DNA of 64,000 nt from Poronia punctata (Eukaryota > Ascomycota > Sordariomycetes > Xylariales > Xylariaceae): contig MU401555.1 of assembly GCA_022579005.1 (NCBI GenBank), positions 1 through 64,000 of the forward strand. Reading direction: 5' to 3'. Of this stretch, positions 1-9,210 are shown in pieces. Every line of letters begins with the position of its first letter. Within the stretch, counting starts at the first letter, position 1. The translations under genes were made by a program, and so were the position numbers. The notes beneath the pieces were generated by a model that saw nothing but the letters and a program-made list of their open reading frames with translations, was not told the origin of the DNA and did not search any database.

Positions 1-960
1 TAGCTATATTATAATAACTAATTTTAAAAAATAAATAAATAAAATTATATATTATAGCTAAAAAATAATTAGTATATAAAATATTTTAATAAGTATTTAA
101 TTATAATTTAAATACAACTTTTTGCTTTTTTTTATAAATAAAAAAAGCAAGCATTTTAAAAATAGCTTTATTAGCATATAAAAGCTAATTTAAAGTATAT
201 AGCCTTATATAATTATAATATAAAATATAATTTTTATTTATATTAAACTTATTAAACTAAATATTATTATTATTATTATTATTACTTTTTTTATTAAAAC
301 TAAAACTAATAAAAATAAAAATATTTAAATTAAAGCTAATAAAAGTAAAAGTATTAAAAATAGTTTATAAAACTTATAGCTATTTATTAAGTACTAAATT
401 TAAACTAATATTAAATAATATATTTAAACGTTGCTTTAGCGTTTACTTTTTTTTTATTAAGCTAAAAGCACATAATAAAATAATATATATAAAAAAAAAA
501 CTTAAAAAAAAAACTTTAACTAAAAAAAAAAAAAAACTACGCTTAAAAGCTTTTTATAGCTTTTAAACAATAGCTTTTTTTTAATATAAAAAAAACTTTT
601 TAATAAAATAAGCAACTATATAATAAAAGTAAATTAGTATAGTTAAATAAAAAAGCAAGCATTATAATATATTAAAAATACTTTAATTTATTATATAAAA
701 CTTTTATAATAATTTTTATTATAAAAATAAATATAAAGTAAAAACGTGCTTTTAATTAAAAAATATAATAAGTTATAGCTTATAATGCTAATTAAAGCAA
801 AGTATATATTTTTTTTATATATTAAAGCTTTTTACTTTTTTTTAAACCTAACTAAAAAGTTTATAATATTAAAGTATTATTTATTTACATTAATATAAAA
901 AAAAAATTAAAAATTAAATTAAATATTATAAAAAATACTATAGCAAAAATAAAAAAAGTA

Positions 961-1150
961 TTTATAATATTATTTAATTGCTTACTAGCAACTTATATTT
1001 TAAATAAAAGCATAAAAGCATTTATAATATATTTAAGTTACTTACTAGTAACTAATATTTTAAGCAAAAGTATAAAAGTACTTATAATATTATTTAATTG
1101 CTTACTAGCAATATTTTTATTTATAATATTTTTAAGCTGCTTATTAGCAG
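961..1150. repeat. 60-bp tandem repeat, about 3 copies
   Basis: The segment starting TTTATAATAT at 961 recurs at 1021 and 1081, a period of exactly 60 bases. Each copy carries a CTTACTAGYAA core about 20 bases in, and a shortened, diverged fourth unit follows to about 1150. Copies 1 and 3 are nearly identical over the first 31 bases, while copy 2 differs more. It lies inside the AT-rich block and could be an old tandem duplication within a transposon. Confidence 0.7.
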
Positions 1151-2826
1151 CTTTTTTTATATTATTTTATTAATATTAATAAATATAATATATTATAAAA
1201 CTACTTTTACTTAATAAATTAAATAGTAAAAAAATAAGTAATTAAACTAAATATTTTATTTATTATTAATAATATTTATAAGTATAAGTAGTATTTAAAT
1301 AAGCGCTAGCTTTACTTATAAGCACTTTATTAAAAATAACTTTTATTATTAATAAAAGTATAAAAAAAGTAAAAAAAAAAAAGTAATTTTTATAGTAAAC
1401 TATAATAGTAAAAATATAAAAAATAACTATAAGCAATTTAGTAGCTTATTTAAATACTATAACTTTTTTATAAGCATTAGCATTATTATTAAAGTGCTTA
1501 TTTTTTAATACTTATTTTATAAAGCTTTTTTTATAATATAACTAGTTTTGCTTTTTTTTAAATAATAAGCTAAAAACTATATTAAATATAAGTATAAAAT
1601 ATTTTAATAAAAGCAAACTTATAATTAAAATAAATTAAATAAGCATTATAAATAATATAAAAAAGCTTATAAACATATTAGCTTTATTTTTTTTATAATA
1701 AAATATTATAAAAGCTAAGTTATGCTTATTTATGCTATAAAAGTTTTTTATATAAGCTTAAGCTAAAAAAGCAGCAAGATTTTTTATATTAAAGTTTATA
1801 TTTATATACTTAGCTATAGCTTAAAACTTTTTTTTTAATTAATAAACTATTTATATATTAAAAATAAATTTAAATTTTATATTATATATTATAAAATAGC
1901 ATAGCAAGTATTAAATAAAAATAAAAATATATATATTATTTACTTTATAATTAAAAAATATAATAATGTTTTAAATATTTTAAAAATTAATTAAAAACTA
2001 ATATTTATATACTAAAAAATAGTAATAAGTATATAAAATAAAAAAATATAAAAGCAAAAATATAAAAAAAAAAAAAAGTTAAAAAGTTTAAAAAAATATT
2101 TAAGCTTATAAAAATATTAATATAAGTAAAGTAAATAAATAGTAAATATAATTAAATACTATAATATAATATAAAATATTTAAAAGTACTTAGTTTAAAT
2201 ATAAGTATATTTAATATATTTATAAGCTTATATAAATAATAAAGTATTAAAGTACTTAATTACTTTAACTTATTTTAATTACTATATATTATAATATATT
2301 TTTAAATATATACTTATATTTAAAAAAAACTTAAAAATTACTAGCATTTATATAATTACTAGCACTTTATAATTATTATAATATATTTTAAATATATAAA
2401 CATATTTAAAAATTAGTTTATATATATTAATATTATTATTTTATTTATAATAATTTTTTTTTATTTACTTATATTATTTTACTAGTTAATATTTAAAGCT
2501 ATTTATAATAATTAGCTTTAAATAAAAAATATATAATAAATAAAACATATAACTTAAATTTAAAAGTATTAAAAGTATTTTAAGTAATTAAGTATATAAT
2601 AACTTTATTTTAAATAAAGTAAAATATACTATATATATTTTAAACTATTATATAATATATACTTATACTTAAAAAGTACTAAAAATATATAAAGCACTTT
2701 AAATTTAATTAAATACTTTTATAAATTATAGTTAATTATATTATATTTTTAAGCATATAGTTTTATTTTTAATACTTTATACTTATTTTAATTTACTTTG
2801 TTTATTATAACTTATTATTAAAAAAA

Positions 2827-3010
2827 AGTAGCAAGTATATATAGCAAATATATATATATATAAATAGTAAGTATATATATATATAAGTAGTAAATATATA
2901 TATATATAAGTAGTAAGTATATATATATATAAGTAGCAAGTATATATATATATAAGTAGCAAGTATATATATATATAAGTAGCAAGTATATATATATATA
3001 AGTAGCAAGT
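2827..3010. repeat. 23-bp AT-rich minisatellite
   Basis: The unit is AGTAGCAAG followed by seven TA steps. AGTAG or AATAG starts are found at 2863, 2886, 2909, 2932, 2955, 2978 and 3001, exactly 23 bases apart, with a degenerate unit near 2840 and a truncated one at 2827. Some copies have TAA in place of CAA (a C to T change). The array forms the right edge of the AT-rich block. A minus-strand frame of 67 codons through it is only the repeat read as Tyr/Ile/Leu. Confidence 0.9.
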
Positions 3011-3404
3011 TAAGTTATTTTTTTTTAAAATACTTAGGCAAAAAACAATGTGCTACAATCTGCACGCTAGCATTAAGTATTAGGCCTTAAGTAAAGAACT
3101 CCTTAAATATAGGAATTTTTTAAAGTAGACGTAGGTAGGCTATTACAACTAACCGCGCCGAGTTTAAACAGGGGACGGATTTTAAACAATTCTAAGCGTA
3201 TGGCTTTTATGCATCCTATTGGTCAGTACGTCTAAAACGCAATCCACACTATCCCAGGATGGGAATAGTCGGTCACGATCGGTCATGGTGGGGTACACGA
3301 GTAGGTAGATAGATGCTGAGAAGCCATCAACTCCTCATCAACATTGAACAAAATCGTTGCCGGGAGATTTGTTATATTTCTTATACTATTTGTTAGTACT
3401 GACC
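3011..3404. other. Transition and upstream region of the rhodanese-like gene
   Basis: Base composition changes from AT-rich to balanced here. The stretch holds a CACGAGTAGGTAG copy of the dispersed motif near 3297 but no coding region I can support. It presumably includes the promoter and leader of the gene starting at 3405. Confidence 0.5.
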
Positions 3405-3967
3405 ATGTCGTCCGAACAACCATGGCACGCAGCATTCCCCGCACCCAAAACCACCGAACCAGACGCCCTTACAAGGGAAGAAGTATTAGCCAAGCTCCAA
3501 GCGGGCGGGAACGGCAAGGATTTCGTCATCGTCGACCTTCGCAGGAATGATTACGAGGTAGGCTTGGGTTCATCGTCTGAGGTCTTTCGAAAAAATATTG
3601 ATTAGCCTAACCTAGGGCGGTACGATTCGCGGGTCTATTAATCTTCCTGCCCAGACCCTTTTCCCGACTATCCCTACGCTCTATCAGCTGTTCAAGAGCG
3701 CTAGTGTGAAACATGTGATTTGGTATTGTGGTTAGTCTTAGCACATCCTTATTGAAGAAATGAAAAGGGAGAAAAACTGAGGAAAATTCAGGCTCGTCGA
3801 CTGGTAGGGGTACAAGGGCTGCTGGATGGTTCCATGATCATATCCAGCAACAAGGTGGTACGCAGATGAAGAGTGTTATTCTTCGTGGGGGTATCAAGGG
3901 GTGGGCTACTGCTGGGGAGGATTTTGTTGATGCTATGGATGGGTATGTTGCTGGCCATTGGGCCTGA
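3405..3967 (+). CDS. Rhodanese/Cdc25-like phosphatase-fold protein
   Basis: The product is a predicted 147-residue single-domain protein of the Cdc25/arsenate-reductase branch of rhodaneses (the yeast Ych1 and fission yeast Ibp1 type), which act as small phosphatases or arsenate reductases. Three exons fit: 3405-3557, 3616-3730 and 3792-3967. The GT-AG introns are 58 and 61 bases, and all joins keep frame. The active-site loop Cys89-GSSTG-Arg95 is the expected CX5R, split by intron 2 after the Cys codon. The structural motifs VIVDLRRNDYE and GGTIRGSINLP are also present. I chose the ATG at 3405 because family members begin close to the domain; an in-frame non-ATG extension exists upstream. 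The substrate cannot be read from the sequence. It is in tandem with the HMG-box gene, about 300 bases upstream of it. Confidence 0.88.
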
Positions 3968-4265
3968 TTCAATTTGCTAGATAATGAGAAAGGACTCGGA
4001 CAAAGACAAACATGGAAGACCTTCAGATTGTTTCAAGGCTCGTTTTTCAAGCAAGTAAACTCACTAGTTCATGTCTGTATCGATGTGAATGCTTTGTTTA
4101 CGACATACAATACTTTTGTTGTTTTCATGCCTGATATATAAAACCAACCTTTGAGCCACGTCGATTAGGAATGGAATTATCAGAGCCACATAATTTACCA
4201 GCAACAAAGAACACACAGCTCACTTACCGAAAATAACTGACTTATTTTGAAATAAACGATAAAAA

Positions 4266-5897
4266 ATGACCAACATCATTGACCCAAAACTTCTTTCTCT
4301 AGAGGACGACGACATGTCTGGATTCATGTCTGATGCCTACGAGACTTCTGTCGAAGTCGAAGTCGAACCCTCATCTCCCGTCGACTCTCTGATAGCTCAG
4401 TGGGAAGCCGAGTTGGATGCCGCAAGAACTCTAGAGTCTCCACGACACAACCCGGACGTTCCTATGCCGCCTATCGAATCCGAGGAGACGTCGGTTTCTG
4501 ACCAGTACATGTCTTCGTATCCGTATGGTTCTGACGGCGGCGATCTGGATCTTTTATCTGAAGTTTCCGATCCGAGCGTGGTGCCATTTCCTGGCAACGA
4601 CTACCACGGCATGACATGGCGGGGTCTATATCCTGGGGATTGCATGCTTCCTGGCCAGACATTCCCGGGGACAAACAGCATGGCCTTTCCACCCTCCCCA
4701 AACATGATGCCGTTTCCAGGACAAGACATCAACATGGCCGGACCCAGTCTGATCCCGTTCTATCGACAAAACGTCCCTTTTGTCAGGCCACCCCCTACCC
4801 CTTACGGCATGATGCCCATGTGGGGGCAGCAAGCCTACAATCCTCACCCTTATGCATTTCAAGGACATCCTATAGCGCCCTACTACCCTTCCCCACACCC
4901 AAACTTTGGTAGTGAGTATCCCCAGACCCCTATGATACCCGGAGTAAACAATGTCCCTCAGCAGCAGCACCTCACTAGTAACCCTCCGCTAACGCAAGGA
5001 TTCAACAGCGCTCGACAGGAGCCCGGCGGTCCCGCTTCACCGACACAAGGAAGTGCCAATGTTGCCGAGCAGTCTTCTAATGATGCCCCTTCGATAATGC
5101 GGACAGACGAGGATCCCCAGCAGGAGCATGACGATGCCCCTTCGCCAACGCCAACACGAAAATCAAACGTTTCTCAGAAAGAGTGTGATTCCCAAGCGAC
5201 AGAAGAGGAGTTGGATAGATCCAGATCGCCCACACCATTATCATGTATAGTAGTGGCGGCATCAATAAGCAGCGACGATTCGTCCTCGGAATCATCCCCA
5301 TCCTCGCTTCAGGGGTATACAACACGTAGTTCCAAGAAACAGTATATGGAAATGGATAAGTATCGGAAACAGCCACCTCGTGCCAGAGAAGAGGCACTCA
5401 AACGCCTCTATCGCCGAAAGGCTAAGAAGGTATCTGCTAAACAAACATTGTTCCGCCGACAAATGAAGCCTTTGGAGGCGCCACTTAGTCAACTGGCCCT
5501 CTCGATGCCCGAAGTTGCGCCTATCGACATAAAAAGTTTCCTTAACCGGCCCATCTCAGGGCGGCTCATGCGGGATGGTAAGATGGGCAAGGCGTGCAAC
5601 GCGTACTTTCTATACCAAAAGGTGTACAGACCGTATGCGTGTGTGATTAAGGAGGATGGTAATCCCGAGCAGCGGTACCTCTGCACTATCATCGGAGATA
5701 GTTGGCGCATGGAGACTGACGAGGTGAGAGACAGGTTCTTCGGGTACGCAAGAATCGAGGACTCAAAGCAGCGAAAACTTCATGCCAAGTATGACTTTGA
5801 CCCGTATCCCGATGTCAGCCATCATGTTGACGCCTCTTCAAGACGCAACCGGAATAAAGAGGTTGTAGATTTAGATGCGGAGTACGATGAGTACTAA
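4266..5897 (+). CDS. HMG-box DNA-binding protein with long disordered N-terminus
   Basis: This is an intronless frame of 543 codons. Residues about 441-515 form a divergent HMG box of the fungal MATA-HMG kind. NAYFLYQKVYRPY stands in place of the usual NAYILYR or NAFILYR start, and IIGDSWRMETDEVRDRFF in place of the IIG.MW..EP..VR region, followed by a basic stretch. Residues about 100-250 are rich in Pro, Tyr, Met, Gly, Asn and Gln and look disordered. Residues about 280-350 are Ser/Asp/Glu rich, and a strongly basic segment (about 356-400) precedes the box. HMG boxes bend DNA in the nucleus, so a transcription-factor role is inferred. None of the usual mating-type neighbours (SLA2, APN2) is nearby, so I do not call it a MAT gene. 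Confidence 0.8.
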   Translation: MTNIIDPKLLSLEDDDMSGFMSDAYETSVEVEVEPSSPVDSLIAQWEAELDAARTLESPRHNPDVPMPPIESEETSVSDQYMSSYPYGSDGGDLDLLSEVSDPSVVPFPGNDYHGMTWRGLYPGDCMLPGQTFPGTNSMAFPPSPNMMPFPGQDINMAGPSLIPFYRQNVPFVRPPPTPYGMMPMWGQQAYNPHPYAFQGHPIAPYYPSPHPNFGSEYPQTPMIPGVNNVPQQQHLTSNPPLTQGFNSARQEPGGPASPTQGSANVAEQSSNDAPSIMRTDEDPQQEHDDAPSPTPTRKSNVSQKECDSQATEEELDRSRSPTPLSCIVVAASISSDDSSSESSPSSLQGYTTRSSKKQYMEMDKYRKQPPRAREEALKRLYRRKAKKVSAKQTLFRRQMKPLEAPLSQLALSMPEVAPIDIKSFLNRPISGRLMRDGKMGKACNAYFLYQKVYRPYACVIKEDGNPEQRYLCTIIGDSWRMETDEVRDRFFGYARIEDSKQRKLHAKYDFDPYPDVSHHVDASSRRNRNKEVVDLDAEYDEY

Positions 5898-7148
5898 GTA
5901 GTGTCTTGATCGATTCTCGACAGGATGAGAACTTGACACGACCATATCTAGATGACCACAGATAAGTACACAATTGCACCGTGTGTAATATAGTGCAAAA
6001 CAGTGTCCAATACCGAATATAAATGCACTCACTTACTTACCTAGAAAAATAAATGATTAAATATCAACCCGCTCATGCTTGAAGTGATCCACTAACAGAA
6101 AATCCAAATATGTAAAACAAAGGTTTTATCATTGTCAGCATTAATCATATAAAATGGATTGCACAAGGTCAGGTTGAGAAGAAAGGTGGTTTAAGCGCTG
6201 TAATTGGGGCAACATGGACAGCCCCTGACTTGCATGCGTATTACATGGTGTGAATATCACCAGAGACATGGCCGTAAGCGCGTAGCCAAGCCTAGTTAGC
6301 CGCCCGTACCTGTAACCTGACTTTGTTCTTTGGAGGTTCCTGTGCATCTAGGAGGTTCCTGTGCATCTATCTCGCAACGAGTTCGTGACAAATCCAGATC
6401 CTGTGTTGTTAAGGTGATTGGAGGCTTAAGAAACGTCCGACATGTGCGCCATATCAGAGGAACCAAACGTAAAAAGAGGGCAAAAAGTACACTAGGTTAA
6501 GTGTATATATGGTCTGAAGTACTTCCACCTATGGGACGGTGGGTGGTTTAAAGCCTTCTGAGCACAACCAGAAACCACCACCACCTGTGTTTGGAGGTAG
6601 AAATGTGAGAGGACGAGGGGAAATCCTTCAACCCCTTGCTTGGGCGTCAGAGTCCGCGCATGCGCCGTGCTAACCTCCAAAGGAATAGACCCTTTCATTC
6701 CACTTCTAAAGGCAAGTGCGGTTTGTACTCGTAGCACTTCCTGCCATCACTACCATTCTTTACACAAATCTGCGTCATCTACCTACCTACCTAAGGTACC
6801 TTGGGTACCTACCGATCAATTATCTTGAAAAATTCTCCTCTCTACATTGCTTTGCATGTGCATATGCGATGCGATTGGCTTCGTCTAGTTTATTCTCCTA
6901 ATCATAAGTGCAGCTGGCGAATGGGAGGACCTGAGATAGACTGGTTGCATGATGCATCTTGCATCTACCTGTTATGCGAACTGCCTGTTCTAGCTGGGAC
7001 TTGAGGCTTGGGGCGCCGAAGTCATTACCATGATGTCTACGCATATAGAAAGGTCATCATGGTTTGACTTCCACATTCTTTGCCTGTCGGCCTTCTCCCT
7101 CCTTGATTCATCTTCGACACCTCCGCGTCTTTCATAAAGCCCGCAGCC
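5898..7148. other. Intergenic, HMG-box gene to HET gene
   Basis: I see no convincing gene. A 19-base unit around GGTTCCTGTGCATCTA is duplicated in tandem at about 6332-6368. A cluster of TACCT/AGGTA motifs lies at 6781-6812. Short open frames here lack domain signals. Confidence 0.5.
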
Positions 7149-9210
7149 ATGAGGCTACTGAATACAAAAACTCTGGAACTCAAGTATTTCGCACAGTCGC
7201 CCGAGGAGGCGTATGCCATCCTATCCCATACATGGGGCGAGGACGAGGTTTTATTTAGCGATGCCGAGAACCTCAGCAGCGGGCTTTGGAACTCTTGGAG
7301 TCTTGCCAAAACTCTGAGCGCGGAGAAAATCAGAGCTGCGGCCGCACTAGCAGCCAGCCGGAGATTCCGGTATATATGGGTTGACACCTGCTGTACTTAC
7401 TGTCACTCAGAAGAGTTATGTCACGTCGAAAGGGTTTGGGGGCTAACTACATAACAGGCATCGACAAGAGCAGCAGTACCGAACTATCCGAGGCGGTAAA
7501 CTCCATGTTCAAATGGTACCAGGCCGCTCGAATATGTTTTGCATATCTATCAGATGTCAACCCCCCTGAAGAGTCTCAAACCAAGGGCGTATCATTCCAA
7601 AATGCTCGATGGTTCAGCCGGGGATGGACGGGTAAATCACCCTTTCTTCTTGACTGCCGTTACCCTATAAATCCAGTACAGGCCGTGGTTTCTTGGCATG
7701 AATGAACTGATCGTAACGGAGGACATAGTATGTTTTATCGACATCAATCAGATGTAGTCCGTATGCAATAACACCCCGGTAGCTCCAAGAACTTATCGCT
7801 CCCCCCGAAGTTGAATTCTACGATGCGGAATGGAAGCTACTAGGCGATCGAAGCAGCCTAGTGGACGTTATACACCATACTACCAAGGTCCATCGCAACC
7901 TCCTTCGCCCTGTGCGTCCGAGGGACTGGTATTCGTGGTATCCATCTGGCCCCGTTGTAGATGAATACCCAGTCAGTGAAATATTCATTTGGGCCAAGAG
8001 CCGTGAGACTACTCGTGGTGAAGACATCGCTTACTGTCTTATGGGACTTTTCGGTGTCAATATGCCCCTGCTGTATGGCGAGGGGAAAGAAAATGCTCTG
8101 CTGAGGCTCCAAAGGAATATCATATCTAGCTGCAACGACCACTCCATCTTGCTCCATGCCGATAGCGCCCCGTTGGCAAAGTCATTGTCCGAGTTCAACT
8201 ACGTAGTTGAATTCGAGAAAGGGAATCAAGTCGGCGAGCCTCTTCTTCAAGCCACGAGGACGGGCATCCAAGTCGAGCTACTTCTACATCGGTTTGCCGG
8301 ACAGGGTACTGGTACAAAACCCTTCTGGGGAGATTTTTTTGTTTTGGCAATCCTAGACGTCGTCTTCTCCGATGATCCTACTGGGCTAAGTCGGCCAGCT
8401 ATAAGACTTGTGCCAATCAGGGGGAGTGGAGACTATTCAAAGTTGCCTGGTCCTTTTTTGAAGACCCAATTTGCTTCTACAGGCGAAGTAGAAGTGTTCG
8501 AAGGAGGTACGGGGAACCCTCGGACATTCGGACCGACAATTTCTGTTATTGTTGTTGTGCAATGCTAACCGAGTACAATAGAACGGCTTGAGACGCGAAT
8601 TCGGGCGGAGAATGTGAGAAGAACCACCGTTAGCATTATAAACATGCGCCCTCAGTATGGCCCTCGGAGGTCGCCATTCGAACGATTAATCCTGGGTCCC
8701 ATTGTCGACGATGCAGTCAAGCACAAGTGGGAATATGATTATATGAGATGTCTCCCCCAACCTTGTGGCAATGTCATAGGGCGTAGAAATCCACCCTTGG
8801 CAGACGAAGCTCCCTTCGCCGCAATATGTCTGAGACATTTGCGGTCCTCGGCCCGCCCCGTAGTTTTCGTCTGGAAAAGCAGGCGCGGCATATTACCGTG
8901 TATAATCGATCTCGGACCCCACATCGACACAAACGGAATCGATCTAAATGCGGCGGATGCTCCTCAGCAACTGTTTGGACTGGTACCAGAAACACCCCGC
9001 CTTCGTATGGAAACCATAGCCGGGGCATATACGGAAGCTATTTGGGATGGAGGGCAGGTAGAGCTACTAGAGCTCCCCTTACATGGACCAGCAGATCAGA
9101 TGAGTTGGATAAGAACACCGGAAGGAGAGATCATTAGGGCTTGGTACAAGGAGTCTTCCTTTTTAGAGAGACCAACCAATGTCATTACCGTCGTGGTCAG
9201 AAAACACTGA
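7149..9210 (+). pseudogene. HET-domain (heterokaryon incompatibility) gene, probable frameshift
   Basis: HET-domain proteins trigger programmed cell death when genetically different hyphae fuse. The domain is recognisable throughout: YAILSHTWG, then WVDTCCIDKSS across an intron, then ARWFSRGWT, then LQELIAPPEVEFYD, then TTRGEDIAYCLMGLFGVNMPLLYGEG. The inferred exons are 7149-7392, 7458-7631, 7783-8506 and 8582-9210. Joins 1 and 3 are in frame. Join 2 is not: the exon ends in TGG ACG plus one extra G before the GTAAAT donor, and the next exon must restart exactly at CTC CAA GAA to encode LQEL. I found no other donor or acceptor that restores frame. It is therefore either a one-base G insertion (pseudogene), a sequence error, or non-canonical splicing. 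The C-terminal half after about residue 270 has no domain I recognise. Confidence 0.75.

Larger units (their letters stand above)
1..3010. repeat. AT-rich, RIP-like degraded block
   Basis: This block is overwhelmingly A and T. The few remaining G/C bases sit mostly in AGC/GCT, GCA/TGC and AGT/ACT. Apart from a shadow frame inside the minisatellite at its right end, I see no reading frame of 60 codons. The composition matches the interior of the retroelement at 22-30 kb, so it is probably another RIP-mutated transposon relic (inference). I could not identify LTRs or a family, and the left end lies outside the window. The change to ordinary base composition is abrupt, within a few tens of bases after 3010. 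Confidence 0.8.

Noticed and set aside
2805..3008. 67-codon minus-strand frame of Tyr, Ile and Leu
   Set aside because: It is the 23-bp TA-rich minisatellite read in one frame; composition is explained by the repeat.
1..3010. Mitochondrial DNA or a telomere as the source of the AT-rich start
   Set aside because: There are no mitochondrial genes or telomeric TTAGGG arrays, and the base-context pattern matches the RIP-mutated retroelement interior.
4626..5710. Several 66-114-codon frames antisense to the HMG-box gene
   Set aside because: They are shadows of a frame with a recognisable domain on the opposite strand.
4266..5897. Mating-type (MAT1-2-1) gene
   Set aside because: The HMG box is divergent, the protein is much longer than usual MAT1-2-1 products, and the standard flanking genes are absent.
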